Source of the DNA: Dysgonomonas mossii DSM 22836
GTDB taxonomy: Bacteria; Bacteroidota; Bacteroidia; Bacteroidales; Dysgonomonadaceae
Assembly (NCBI RefSeq): GCF_000213575.1
Contig: NZ_GL892005.1
Coordinates: 591,995-655,994 of the forward strand
DNA length: 64,000 bases
Direction of reading: 5' to 3'
The notes beneath the pieces are model-generated. The model made no database searches, was not told where the DNA came from, and saw only the letters and a program-made list of their open reading frames with translations. The position numbers and the translations under genes are program-made. Below are positions 1 to 8,399 of the stretch, piece after piece (the stretch's first letter is position 1; every line of letters starts with the position of its first letter).

Positions 1-602
1 ATAATTGGAGAAGCGTCTGATCCGAGGAAAAACTCGCCATCACCAATTCCGATAACTAGCGGACTGCTTTTACGTGCAGCAATAATCTGATCAGGCTTTC
101 CTTTTTCTATTACAGCTATGGCGTATGCCCCTACTACCTGATTGAGTGCAATTTGAACTGCTGTAAACAGATCGCAATTATTTAAACTTTTGATATATTC
201 AATTAGCTGCACCAGTACCTCGGTGTCGGTGCTACTTTGAAAACTATACCCGTTTTGTGTTAGTTGAGCTTTAAGTACTGCATAATTTTCTATGATTCCA
301 TTGTGTATGAGGGCTAAAGACTCTGATTGCGAGTAGTGGGGGTGTGCATTGCAGTTGCTCGGTTCGCCATGTGTGGCCCATCTTGTATGTGCTATGCCGA
401 TTGTGCCGGTTGTGTCTTTTCCTTTGGTATATTCCTCGAGGTGCTGTACTTTTCCTTTTGTTTTGTATACCGAAAGCTTGTCTTCGCTATTTATTATTGC
501 TACTCCGGCACTGTCGTATCCCCGATACTCTAGTCTATGTAAGCCTTTTATCAAAATGGGGTAGGCTTCTCTAAAGCCAATATATCCTACAATTCCACAC
601 AT
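1..602 (-). CDS. glmS: Glutamine-fructose-6-phosphate aminotransferase, N-terminal part (cut by window edge)
   Basis: This gene reads leftward from the ATG at 602 and stays open to base 1, so about 200 N-terminal residues are present. The enzyme makes glucosamine-6-phosphate from fructose-6-phosphate and glutamine, the first step towards UDP-GlcNAc for peptidoglycan and LPS. The protein opens MCGIVGYIG, which puts the catalytic N-terminal cysteine of class II glutamine amidotransferases at position 2. It then shows RLEYRGYDSAG, HTRWATHGEPS, NAHPHYS and HNGIIENY, the GlmS glutaminase signature. RLEYRGYDSAG favours GlmS over PurF. The sugar isomerase (SIS) domains lie outside the window. It is divergent from the TonB_C-type gene at 772. 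Confidence 0.95.
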   Translation of the reverse strand, partial: MCGIVGYIGFREAYPILIKGLHRLEYRGYDSAGVAIINSEDKLSVYKTKGKVQHLEEYTKGKDTTGTIGIAHTRWATHGEPSNCNAHPHYSQSESLALIHNGIIENYAVLKAQLTQNGYSFQSSTDTEVLVQLIEYIKSLNNCDLFTAVQIALNQVVGAYAIAVIEKGKPDQIIAARKSSPLVIGIGDGEFFLGSDASPI

Positions 603-621
603 ATTGTTTTTTATTTGGCTG

Positions 622-629
622 TAAAGATA
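622..629 (-). promoter_or_regulatory. -7 promoter box of glmS
   Basis: On the minus strand this reads TATCTTTA, one base off the Bacteroidetes -7 consensus TAnnTTTG, 20 bp before the glmS ATG. I found no clear -33 TTTG at the usual 19-21 bp spacing. Confidence 0.4.
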
Positions 630-743
630 TATATAGTATTGTTAAAAATATTGTTTCCAAATATTAAAAATGTTAATATTAACATAAATATATTTTACGG
701 ATTTAATAAAATATAAATACATAATAGACTTGAGTAATTTGTA

Positions 744-751
744 TATATTTG
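744..751 (+). promoter_or_regulatory. -7 promoter box of the double TonB_C gene
   Basis: The sequence TATATTTG matches TAnnTTTG exactly and ends 20 bp before the ATG at 772. No good -33 TTTG is present upstream. Confidence 0.45.
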
Positions 752-771
752 TTTGTAAAAAAGAACAAAAA

Positions 772-1623
772 ATGAAATTTGTACATACTGCCTTATTTAT
801 ATTCTTGTTTTGTATATTAAATCCTGTTTATTCACAAAAAGCTATTACTGCAAAGCTTTTGACAAAAGAAACATCGTCATTGAATGGTGTTGTTCCTCCT
901 TACTATAAGGATGGAGAGAAGGCGTTATACGAATTTTTAGAGACTAATATAAAATATCCTCCCATTTTGATAAAAATAAAAATGGAAGGGGATCTGGAGT
1001 TGAAGTTCAACGTTGCTAAAGATGGAAGTATAAAAGATGTAGAAATAGTAAGAGGATTTGATCCGGATGCAGATGACGAGGTTATACGTGTTTTGCAAGC
1101 GATGCCCAAATGGTCGCCTGCCTTGCTTGATGGTAATCCAGTCAATTTCACTCAGCATCTTTCTGTCACTTTCAAGTTGACCGATACGTTAATATCACAA
1201 GCAAAGGAACAGCCTAAAAACGAAGAGCAGAAATTAACAAATGAGTCATCTTTGGTAATGATTCCGACAGATACCTTGACACAGATAGAAGAAAAACAGA
1301 TTGTTCAAGAGTCTGACTCTTTAAACACTGATCCTCAATATCCGGGAGGGCAGGAGGCACTAGATGCTTACTTGAAGACTAATATGAAATATCCGAAGCG
1401 TGCCATTAAATATGGAATAGAAGGTCGGGTTATATTCAATATAGAGGTGTCGGCAGAAGGTGAAATATCAAAGATATGGTTGTTTAAGGGTGTGTTTCCC
1501 GATTGTAATGAAGAAGCCTATTATTTGATAAAGAAAATGCCTAAATGGATTCCCGGATTGAAAGATGGGGTGCCTATTGCAAAGCAAGTGATGTTACCCA
1601 TTTCATTTGAATTACCTAAATAG
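772..1623 (+). CDS. Secreted protein with two TonB C-terminal-like domains
   Basis: The ATG at 772 starts a clear signal peptide (MKFVHTALFIFLFCIL...YSQ), so I prefer it to the TTG at 730. The 283-residue protein has two repeats of the TonB_C fold, at about residues 45-137 and 190-282. Each repeat has the order YP..L (or similar), G.V.F...V...G.I, then MPKW.PG..DG.P. and a final hydrophobic strand. Canonical TonB has an N-terminal membrane anchor, a proline-rich spacer and one C-terminal domain. This protein has no spacer or anchor, so it is probably a soluble periplasmic or envelope relative rather than an energy transducer. Its partner is unknown. Confidence 0.75.
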   Translation: MKFVHTALFIFLFCILNPVYSQKAITAKLLTKETSSLNGVVPPYYKDGEKALYEFLETNIKYPPILIKIKMEGDLELKFNVAKDGSIKDVEIVRGFDPDADDEVIRVLQAMPKWSPALLDGNPVNFTQHLSVTFKLTDTLISQAKEQPKNEEQKLTNESSLVMIPTDTLTQIEEKQIVQESDSLNTDPQYPGGQEALDAYLKTNMKYPKRAIKYGIEGRVIFNIEVSAEGEISKIWLFKGVFPDCNEEAYYLIKKMPKWIPGLKDGVPIAKQVMLPISFELPK

Positions 1624-1699
1624 AAAATGGTACTGATGTGAACTAATTTAACTTTTCATTGTTTTATATCTGTAATGTAAATAGTAACAGTATATATTG

Positions 1700-2110
1700 A
1701 TGAAAACATTAGAACGTAATACAGATTTAGGACTACTTATTCTAAGATTAAGTGTGGGTATATCAATGCTCTTGCATGGGATAGCTAAATTATCACATGG
1801 GGCAGGGATGATAGAACAAATGGTAGAGGGTGCCGGATTGCCTTCTTTTATCGCCTACGGGGTGTATGTAGGAGAGATTATAGCACCTTTGTTTATTATT
1901 TTCGGATACGGCACACGTGTTGCTGCAGCGATATTCGTATTTAATATGTTGGTTGCCGTTTCGCTCGCTCATAGCGGCGATATATTCTCGTTAAATGAGA
2001 CAGGAGGCTGGATACTCGAGTTGCAAGGTTTATACATCTTCGGCGCTTTGGCTTTAGTGTTTACCGGTGGTGGCAAATATGCTCTTAGTAAAAAGCATAT
2101 TTGGGATTAA
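1700..2110 (+). CDS. DoxX family membrane protein
   Basis: The protein has 136 residues and about four transmembrane helices. It begins MKTLERNTDLGLLILRLSVG and continues LLHGIAKLSHG, the N-terminal pattern of the DoxX/SURF4-like family. I chose the ATG at 1700 over the overlapping TTG at 1697. DoxX proteins are inner-membrane proteins of varied or unknown function, some linked to oxidative stress or thiol oxidation. It is followed by a strong terminator and is probably expressed alone or with the upstream gene, 76 bp away. Confidence 0.85.
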   Translation: MKTLERNTDLGLLILRLSVGISMLLHGIAKLSHGAGMIEQMVEGAGLPSFIAYGVYVGEIIAPLFIIFGYGTRVAAAIFVFNMLVAVSLAHSGDIFSLNETGGWILELQGLYIFGALALVFTGGGKYALSKKHIWD

Positions 2111-2130
2111 AAAAGAAAGATATTTTTTGC

Positions 2131-2168
2131 AAAGCATGAGACTATAGACTAGTCTCATGCTTTTCTTT
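2131..2168 (+). terminator. Intrinsic terminator after the doxX-like gene
   Basis: A perfect 11-bp stem pairs GCATGAGACTA (2134-2144) with TAGTCTCATGC (2150-2160) around a 5-nt loop. A T-rich tract follows. Confidence 0.9.
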
Positions 2169-2255
2169 TTATATAAAATATTATCTTTGACGCATCATGC
2201 AGAGAGTGCAATTTTATATTTCGAATTTTAATACCAAAAAACATATTATAGAAAA

Positions 2256-3431
2256 ATGACAAAAAGTGTCCACCGTATTGATGTTGCCGATGCCCTGAGA
2301 GGTTTTTCGGTACTAGGAATAGTGTTAGTACATAGCCTCGAAAACTATAATCTTTTCAATTTCACTCCGATAGATACTCCATTTATGAAGTTTCTGGATT
2401 CGGTTCTATTCGATTCTACTTTTTTTATTTTTGCAGGAAAAGCTTATGGTATATTTGCCTTATTATTTGGCTTTAGTTTTTTTATTCAGGATAATAATCA
2501 GTTGAAAAGAGGCAACGATTTTCGTCCTCGTTTTTTATGGCGTTTAGTTTTACTATTCGTTTGGGGAATGATCAATTCTCTTTTCTATACAGGCGATGTT
2601 CTGGTAATGTTTTCACTCATCGGTATTGTGCTGATATTAACGGCACGTTTGTCTACCAAGACTGTATTGATTATCGCTGCAATCTTTATCCTTCAGCCAG
2701 TAGAGTGGGGGCGTGTTATTTATGCTTTAGTTAATCCGGACTATGTAATGGGCGAAAGTATGGTAGGATATCATTATGGCAAGCTAAATCCTATCTTGAT
2801 AGATAAATCGGCAAGCTTGAGTGAGATATTTAATGTAATGTTGCATCATGGAGAATGGGGTAGCTTTATGTGGGCATGGGAAAATGGACGTTTTTGTCAG
2901 GTTGCCGGACTGTTCTTATTCGGAATGCTTATAGGGCGTACAGAATTCTTCCTTCATCCCGAAACTAATATTCGCAAATGGGTTCGTATGCTAATTCTTG
3001 GAGTTGTTTGCTTCTTCCCTCTCAAAGGGTTGACTCTTATGCTTCCGGGCTTTATTGAAAATAAAGCTGTGTTAGAGCCTTTGGGAATAATAGTCCAATC
3101 TTTTGCAAATGTTTCATTTCTATTTTTCCTCGTATCATTAGTTCTTATTGTTTATTATTCTACTGAAAAAGGACAATCCTTATTAAGGAGGTTGATACCT
3201 TATGGAAAAATGAGTCTTACCAATTATATAACTCAATCTTTGTTAGGTGGGGCAATATTTTATAGCTGGGGGCTTGGTCTATCAGTGAGTATAACAATGT
3301 CCTTTCTGATCGGGGTCGGAATATTCATCGTACAATATATATTCTCTTGTTGGTGGATGAAAAACCACAAGCATGGACCTCTCGAATATATATGGAAAAA
3401 GGCAACATGGATTGGCTCAAAGAAAGATTAA
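2256..3431 (+). CDS. DUF418 (YeiB-like) multi-spanning membrane protein
   Basis: The product has 391 residues and about ten hydrophobic segments. The N-terminus carries HRIDVADALRGFSVLGI with LVH shortly after, the hallmark of DUF418/COG2311 (YeiB-like) proteins, which are distantly related to acyltransferase-3 enzymes. The C-terminal part has PYGKMSLTNYITQS, also typical of DUF418. The exact biochemical role is not established; transport or acyl transfer at the inner membrane is possible. It stands alone between two terminators. A decayed copy of the same N-terminal motif lies near 26.1 kb. Confidence 0.85.
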   Translation: MTKSVHRIDVADALRGFSVLGIVLVHSLENYNLFNFTPIDTPFMKFLDSVLFDSTFFIFAGKAYGIFALLFGFSFFIQDNNQLKRGNDFRPRFLWRLVLLFVWGMINSLFYTGDVLVMFSLIGIVLILTARLSTKTVLIIAAIFILQPVEWGRVIYALVNPDYVMGESMVGYHYGKLNPILIDKSASLSEIFNVMLHHGEWGSFMWAWENGRFCQVAGLFLFGMLIGRTEFFLHPETNIRKWVRMLILGVVCFFPLKGLTLMLPGFIENKAVLEPLGIIVQSFANVSFLFFLVSLVLIVYYSTEKGQSLLRRLIPYGKMSLTNYITQSLLGGAIFYSWGLGLSVSITMSFLIGVGIFIVQYIFSCWWMKNHKHGPLEYIWKKATWIGSKKD

Positions 3432-3450
3432 ACCGTTTGTATTGATATTA

Positions 3451-3496
3451 AAAATAAAACCTCAAAAGCTTCATTTTGCCTTTGAGGTTTTATTTT
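3451..3496. terminator. Bidirectional terminator between convergent genes
   Basis: A 16-bp perfect stem pairs AAAATAAAACCTCAAA (3451-3466) with TTTGAGGTTTTATTTT (3481-3496). The A/T tails can serve both the DUF418 gene and the convergent lipoprotein gene. Confidence 0.9.
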
Positions 3497-3514
3497 AGAT
3501 TTGTATCATATTTT

Positions 3515-3991
3515 CTAATTCGAGGGTTTCAACCCTTTTTCGAAAACTTCTGTAATTGTAGCCTCTATGATTTTGTTTTCACTGATCTTTAAATCTTTTG
3601 CGATCTGGCTTTTCAAATCAGATTGAACGTAAATTAAAGGATCCTCGCAAATTACTTTCTTTAATCCCCTTGAGTCATCCAGTGTTGCATAATCTTTATC
3701 CTGCATTTTATATTTCCCTTTTAGAGGGTCTGCGAAATTAAGATAATAATAATAAGTCTTATCATTCTTAAATTCATAGCTTGTATGCTCGGATATTACA
3801 TTTTGTTTGATGTATTCTTCAACTTTTGCTTTTAACGCCGGATCTGTGACGGAGATATCAACTTTTGTTGCTGTATATATCCAATGCCCTTCTATGGTGC
3901 TTGTAGGTGGGTTTTCGTCTCCATCACAAGACAGCATAAAGAGACCTATAGAAAAGGCCATCAGTATATATGTTAAAAATTTCGCTTTCAC
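3515..3991 (-). CDS. Small lipoprotein, lipocalin-like, unknown function
   Basis: The product has 158 residues, a signal peptide and lipobox FMLSC with the modified cysteine at 22. The following DGDE is acidic and resembles the lipoprotein export signal that takes Bacteroidetes lipoproteins to the cell surface. The mature part has EGHWIYTATKVDI near its start and repeated Y/F/K strands (TYYYYLNF, KGKYKMQDKDY), which suggests a small beta-rich lipocalin-like domain. I cannot assign a ligand. It is monocistronic, with a convergent terminator downstream. Confidence 0.7.
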   Translation of the reverse strand: MKAKFLTYILMAFSIGLFMLSCDGDENPPTSTIEGHWIYTATKVDISVTDPALKAKVEEYIKQNVISEHTSYEFKNDKTYYYYLNFADPLKGKYKMQDKDYATLDDSRGLKKVICEDPLIYVQSDLKSQIAKDLKISENKIIEATITEVFEKGLKPSN

Positions 3992-4072
3992 AGCTTTAAT
4001 ATTAATATTAATTTACAAATGTACATATATTAAACGTAAAAATAGCTAAAATGTTGCATCTTTTTCGATAAA

Positions 4073-4100
4073 AAATCGGACAAAAAGATTTATCCGATTT
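4073..4100 (-). terminator. Terminator after the PspC-PadR-PspC operon
   Basis: An 8-bp stem pairs AAATCGGA (4073-4080) with TCCGATTT (4093-4100). Read leftward it is followed by a T-rich tract. It lies 75 bp after the stop of the large PspC protein. Confidence 0.65.
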
Positions 4101-4174
4101 CTTAACACCAAACTTATTATCTATTATCATTCAGTAGGTAATACATCTTTTATATAAGATGTTCTATTATGACT

Positions 4175-5680
4175 TCAATCAATAGTAATATTGTAAAAAC
4201 AACGATTATAACCATATCTGTTTATATTTATATTGAAATCTTTATACGTTCTGTTTAATGGATATTCTTTTATAACTTTCTTATCACGTGGCGTTTTTAT
4301 CACAATCTCAAACGTTTCTAAACTCCATGGGTTTGAATTTGTATGCCATGTCGGATTAATTGTTAATAAAGAATCAGTCAGGGTGTAATCTAAGTGCAGA
4401 TCTTCTACTTTTCTTTTGGCTGTCATTTCGTTGTCTGCGAAATTCTTTTTATGTATTTCAATTACATAATTGGTTAATGTTGTATCCACACTGGTTTGTA
4501 TGGAAGGTAACACGCATAGCTTTTTATTGTCGGCAGATCCGGTATACAAAACAAATGGATTGTTCGGCTGTGATTCTGCGTTTAAATATTCGCTACCCAA
4601 TTTTACGTATAGTGAATCTGAGGTTGTATTTGCATTTACACTCTCTACGGCTTCCGCAGTGTGGCGATGATTTAATCCAAATTTAAATCCGGTATTTCCT
4701 AAATAAAACGAAGCCCCTAACCATAAAAGGAATCCAATAACAAAACTGATTAATGTCTGAGTTGTAAACGGAGATCTTTTCAATATTTTAATCATTAGAG
4801 ATAGTAGCCCCATTAGTGGAATTAAAGATGCCAGCAAGAATGCAATCTTTAAATTAATTGAACTTAATCCTAATAGTATGAGATAATTATTTAGACCCAG
4901 GATTGTTGTGTCAAAGTACAACCAAATAAAAGAAGCAATCATCGCAATAATGATGAGAAACAAAATTACCGCCAGAATACCAATGAATACATTCACAAGG
5001 ATGCCTATTGCCGAAGCTAAAGAACTGCCTTTGTATTTTCGGGCTGATTGTGTGCGGTCTTCTTCAATATTTGAAATAGACGGATCAGATCCGGTCATCG
5101 ATAGTTTTTGCTTGAAAGAGTGAGCCGCAGGCATTACTGCCCATAGGATACCATATATCAGCACCATGACCATGCATGAAGGCCCTCTGTGTATAAACAA
5201 TAGCAAGAAAAGGAATATCCCCGAGAATATAAGACGCATGATAGTTGTGTCTATTCTGAAATAGTGCCCCAATCCGCTGCACACTCCACCAATGAATTTG
5301 TTGTCAGTGTCTCTGTATAGTTTTTTCTTGAACAAATCCTGTGTGTCGTCGGTTGCATAGTCTGATTTCCCAAAAGATTTCTTTTCAGAATCTTCTTCCG
5401 CATATTCCTCTTGCAGAGCATCGTCAAAGTCTTTTGGGCTTCCCATAATTTTTATAATATCCAACGCATCCGCCATAGATACCACCCCATCTGCCGAGCT
5501 TACACGCATTTGTAATAATTCGCTCAAACGAAGTTCGATGTCGGATATGATTTCACCCGATTCCGAGTTTTTTTCGAAATGCCTCCTTAAGGCTTTCAGG
5601 TAATCGTCGAGGACACGGAATGCATCTTCTTCGAGATTGAAAGCTAATCCTCCTATGCTAACTCTAATTGTTGGTTTCAT
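4175..5680 (-). CDS. Large PspC domain membrane protein
   Basis: The product has 501 residues. Residues 1-90 form a soluble N-terminal region that is homologous to the start of the smaller PspC protein in the same operon (V.IGG..F..E.DA...L.DYL). A PspC domain follows at about 119-185 (LYRDTDNKFIGGVCSGLGHY, then two hydrophobic helices ending YGILWAVMPA). Several more membrane segments occupy about 220-345, and residues 350-501 form an extracytoplasmic beta-rich part. PspC proteins take part in envelope-stress (phage shock) responses. This is the last gene of the operon and starts 12 bp after the PadR stop. Confidence 0.85.
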   Translation of the reverse strand: MKPTIRVSIGGLAFNLEEDAFRVLDDYLKALRRHFEKNSESGEIISDIELRLSELLQMRVSSADGVVSMADALDIIKIMGSPKDFDDALQEEYAEEDSEKKSFGKSDYATDDTQDLFKKKLYRDTDNKFIGGVCSGLGHYFRIDTTIMRLIFSGIFLFLLLFIHRGPSCMVMVLIYGILWAVMPAAHSFKQKLSMTGSDPSISNIEEDRTQSARKYKGSSLASAIGILVNVFIGILAVILFLIIIAMIASFIWLYFDTTILGLNNYLILLGLSSINLKIAFLLASLIPLMGLLSLMIKILKRSPFTTQTLISFVIGFLLWLGASFYLGNTGFKFGLNHRHTAEAVESVNANTTSDSLYVKLGSEYLNAESQPNNPFVLYTGSADNKKLCVLPSIQTSVDTTLTNYVIEIHKKNFADNEMTAKRKVEDLHLDYTLTDSLLTINPTWHTNSNPWSLETFEIVIKTPRDKKVIKEYPLNRTYKDFNININRYGYNRCFYNITID

Positions 5681-5692
5681 TGTTATCAGATT

Positions 5693-6028
5693 TTATTTAT
5701 TTCTAATATTGTCTATTACTCTTACCAGATCAGTCCAAGCTCCATCCAGTTCTCCTAATACAGCATTTCCTTTTTCTGTGATTGCATAATATTTCCGGGG
5801 CGGCCCTTGTGTCGATTCTTCCCATCTGTAAGAGAGTAATCCTTGGTTTTTTTGACGTGTAAGCAACGGATATAATGTTCCTTCGACCACGATCATCTCC
5901 GAATCTTTCAGTTCGTTTATTATATCTGATACGTATGCGTCTCCTTTAGATAGAATACTGAGGATGCAATATTCTAATATGCCCTTACGCATCTGAGCCT
6001 TTATGTTGTCTACATTTATAGTTTCCAT
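5693..6028 (-). CDS. PadR family transcriptional regulator
   Basis: The product has 111 residues, the usual length of a small PadR repressor. The winged helix shows RKGILEYCILSILSKGDAYV and VEGTLYPLLTRQKNQGLL, then GPPRKYYAIT, the typical PadR wing. It sits between two PspC genes, 9 bp after the first and 12 bp before the second. This arrangement recurs in Bacteroidetes and suggests it controls its own operon. A 25-bp near-palindrome on the operon promoter (6701-6725) is the natural candidate operator. Confidence 0.92.
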   Translation of the reverse strand: METINVDNIKAQMRKGILEYCILSILSKGDAYVSDIINELKDSEMIVVEGTLYPLLTRQKNQGLLSYRWEESTQGPPRKYYAITEKGNAVLGELDGAWTDLVRVIDNIRNK

Positions 6029-6037
6029 ATTGTTGAA

Positions 6038-6616
6038 TTATTTGTGTTGTGATGTAAATCTTCTGATGTTTTCGGCTGTCGGAGCATAACCTCTCAGCTC
6101 CAGCTTTTGAGCTACACTTATAGCTCTAGGCATTACAATCCAAAGAACACAGTATACAAGGATGGCTGTACCATACAAGAAAGAAGTAGCGGCAAAAATC
6201 ACCCTGATGATAGTTACGTCGATACCAAGGTATAGTGCCAATCCGCTACATACACCTGATATCATTTTTTCGTCAATATCTCTATACATGCGTTTATCTC
6301 CTCTTGTATATTCTTTATCTGAGCTCTTATAATTTTTATATTCAGCTTCCTGATCGGACGATTTAGAGTCTACTTCGCCTAAATGGTCTATTACTGTTTG
6401 TACTTGTTTCATATCGACAACTTGATTTGAATATTTCATTTCTTTTTGTAATATCTCAGCTACACGAGCTTCAACATCTTCCATTACTTCACGAGCTTCC
6501 TGTTTGTCAGGAATAGTTTCTTCGAATCGTTTCAGATAATCTTTTAATCTGAAATATGCATCGTCTTCCATTGTGAAATTGATGCCTCCTATACTTACTT
6601 CAATAACCTTTTTCAT
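6038..6616 (-). CDS. Small PspC domain protein, first gene of the PadR operon
   Basis: The product has 192 residues. An N-terminal soluble region (about 1-85) contains VSIGGINFTMEDDAYFRLKD and is paralogous to the large PspC protein downstream. The PspC domain is at about 108-170: MYRDIDEKMISGVCSGLALY, then two membrane helices ending VLWIVMPRA. It is probably an inner-membrane envelope-stress protein that acts with the larger paralogue. It is followed closely by padR. Confidence 0.88.
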   Translation of the reverse strand: MKKVIEVSIGGINFTMEDDAYFRLKDYLKRFEETIPDKQEAREVMEDVEARVAEILQKEMKYSNQVVDMKQVQTVIDHLGEVDSKSSDQEAEYKNYKSSDKEYTRGDKRMYRDIDEKMISGVCSGLALYLGIDVTIIRVIFAATSFLYGTAILVYCVLWIVMPRAISVAQKLELRGYAPTAENIRRFTSQHK

Positions 6617-6681
6617 ATTTTAGACTATTTGTTTTTGTATTCTATTACCTAATATTATCCTATACAATGTTGTTTGTAATG

Positions 6682-6714
6682 CAAATATATAAATAAATAC
6701 TAGTACCATGCAAT
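6682..6714 (-). promoter_or_regulatory. Promoter of the PspC-PadR-PspC operon
   Basis: On the minus strand there is an exact -7 box TATATTTG (6682-6689). A -33-like ATTG (6711-6714) lies 21 bp upstream of it. The transcript would start near 6675, about 60 bp before the first ATG at 6616. Confidence 0.6.
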
Positions 6715-6725
6715 GCATAGTACTA
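6701..6725. promoter_or_regulatory. Candidate PadR operator (near-perfect 25-bp palindrome)
   Basis: The half-sites are TAGTACcATGCA and its mirror ATGCATaGTACTA; only three positions, including the centre, break the symmetry. It is centred on the -33 box of the promoter at 6682-6714, where a bound dimer would block RNA polymerase. That PadR at 5693-6028 binds it is inference from position. Confidence 0.6.
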
Positions 6726-6869
6726 ATGTGTAATGATTGTTGTTTTGTTATATATCTAATATATAGTTGTTTATCCATTTTTGAATATTGTATATTTAAC
6801 TTTAATTAACTATTATGGGCTATTTATACTTGTGATAATTGATGTATACATGTACTATATAATATAAAA
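6726..6869. other. AT-rich spacer with no recognised content
   Basis: Together with the promoter/operator and the terminator at 6876-6908, this belongs to the 404-bp gap between the PspC operon and creD. I see no open frame, RNA gene or repeat in it. Confidence 0.5.
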
Positions 6870-6870
6870 A

Positions 6871-6908
6871 AAGCGATGCCGGTAAGATTAATGTTATCTT
6901 ATCGGCAT
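6871..6908 (-). terminator. Terminator after creD
   Basis: A 13-bp stem with one G.T pair joins ATGCCGGTAAGAT (6876-6888) to ATCTTATCGGCAT (6896-6908). Read leftward it runs into TTTTTTAT. A smaller hairpin (CCTGTC/GACAGG) lies between it and the creD stop. Confidence 0.8.
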
Positions 6909-7020
6909 GGCTTGAAGTATTGAACCTGTCAAAATAGGAGACAGGCATTTGTTTATCGTAAGCTTAATTTACATTCCTGTTTTTATCTTTCATTATATCG
7001 GTAGAAGATTCTTTTGCTAT

Positions 7021-8325
7021 TTAGTCAGATTCATTATTATCGTTATACCAATTTACTCTTCTCAATACAAACATTACGATAGCCAATGCTACAAACAGAC
7101 CAATAGCTCCGAATAGCAAAGAGAGGTTTTCTAACTGTAATATTATATATAGATAGGTGTATAGTCCTGCAAGGAATAATCCCATCATAGTTGCTTGTTT
7201 TGCGTTTCGGAACATTGTTATTGAATACGAGGCGATAAGAGTAGTGGTGGCAGAACACGAAATCAGATAAGATAAGCCAAAGCTGAGATGTTCTGATATG
7301 GCAAGTAATAGCACATAGAAGATAACAAGGCCGCTACTAACCAGCAAATACTGTACAGGGTGAATTCTTTTTCGGCTAAGGAGCTCAACTAAGAAAAACA
7401 CTACAAATGTGAGTACTATAAACATAATGGCATATTTTACCGAACGCATTGTCATCTGATATTTGTCCACAGGTAATTTCATGGCTACACCTAGGGTGGA
7501 AGACTTCAATACATCATTATCGCCAATCCACATTTGTACATAATTGCGGTTATAATCAAATATATCCCATTTTGCATCAAAGCCGTCTTTATTCACGGTA
7601 CGTTCTGTTGGTAGGAAATTGCCATCAAATGATACGGTGTTCCATGGTGATTTTAGGTGTATTGTACTTTCTTTTCCCACTGGGTTGAAGTATAATCCTT
7701 CGCTTCCATTAAGAGCCAGTTCGAAATTGAAATCGTAACTGTTGATAGCGGGATCTAAAGGTATTTCAACAGTCACTCCCGCACTCACAAATGAATTATT
7801 ATTAATTCCCGGTTGAACGATCTGTGGCTTTCCATTTACATTGAATACAATCTTATTTTTAATCCCTTGCAGATACGTAATACCAATCAGGACGAAAGCC
7901 TTATCCCACATTACTTGCTCGGGTTTGATGTTTAACTTAGCATAATCCGGCAAAGAGAAGGTTCCGCTTACATGGAGATTAGATTGATATACCAATGCTT
8001 TGAAGAGTGTGCGAAAACGTTCTTCTGTTTTTATATTTCCTTCAACGTTGAAGCTGTCGGGAAGAAAATAGGCATAATTTGTGATTCCATTTTGATTTTT
8101 ATCTGCCCCACTCTGTATCGGGAGTACCAATACAGGACCTGATATAGTTTGAACCCCACTCCATTTCTGGCTTATTTCGTCTTGAACTGCTTTCTGATTC
8201 CCTTCACGTTCTTCAACGAGTGATCTTACCAGATTGATAGGTAATAGCATAACGGCAATTAAAACTGCAACAACAATGACTTTTACAAAAATCATGTTTA
8301 CTCCGATATCGAATTTTGTTTTCAT
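7021..8325 (-). CDS. creD: Inner membrane protein CreD
   Basis: The product has 434 residues, close to the family's usual length. It opens with one transmembrane helix (about 12-33). A large periplasmic domain follows, containing EISQKWSGVQTISGPVLVLP, YFLPDSFNVEG, WDKAFVLIGIT and KSPWNTVSFDGNFLP. About five or six helices end the protein. These features match CreD/CET. In gamma-proteobacteria CreD is controlled by CreBC and maintains the cell envelope; here no CreBC is adjacent. Instead a winged-helix regulator lies immediately upstream, and the creD promoter carries a palindrome shared with that regulator's own promoter. Confidence 0.92.
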   Translation of the reverse strand: MKTKFDIGVNMIFVKVIVVAVLIAVMLLPINLVRSLVEEREGNQKAVQDEISQKWSGVQTISGPVLVLPIQSGADKNQNGITNYAYFLPDSFNVEGNIKTEERFRTLFKALVYQSNLHVSGTFSLPDYAKLNIKPEQVMWDKAFVLIGITYLQGIKNKIVFNVNGKPQIVQPGINNNSFVSAGVTVEIPLDPAINSYDFNFELALNGSEGLYFNPVGKESTIHLKSPWNTVSFDGNFLPTERTVNKDGFDAKWDIFDYNRNYVQMWIGDNDVLKSSTLGVAMKLPVDKYQMTMRSVKYAIMFIVLTFVVFFLVELLSRKRIHPVQYLLVSSGLVIFYVLLLAISEHLSFGLSYLISCSATTTLIASYSITMFRNAKQATMMGLFLAGLYTYLYIILQLENLSLLFGAIGLFVALAIVMFVLRRVNWYNDNNESD

Positions 8326-8357
8326 AAATAATTAAATTAATAATATGTATAAAAGTT

Positions 8358-8399
8358 CTTTGAAATTCAAAGTTTGTAAATAAAAAAAATTATGCCAAA
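8358..8399 (-). promoter_or_regulatory. creD promoter with overlapping palindromic operator
   Basis: The 15-bp palindrome CTTTGAAATTCAAAG occupies 8358-8372. On the minus strand the -7 box AAACTTTG (8368-8375, one mismatch to TAnnTTTG) overlaps it, and a -33 TTTG (8396-8399) lies exactly 20 bp upstream. A bound regulator would therefore cover the -7 box and the start site. Nearly the same palindrome occurs at 9306-9320. Confidence 0.7.

Noticed and set aside
772-1623. Annotation as a TonB energy transducer
   Set aside because: The protein lacks the N-terminal anchor and proline-rich spacer and has a cleavable signal peptide, so it does not fit canonical TonB.
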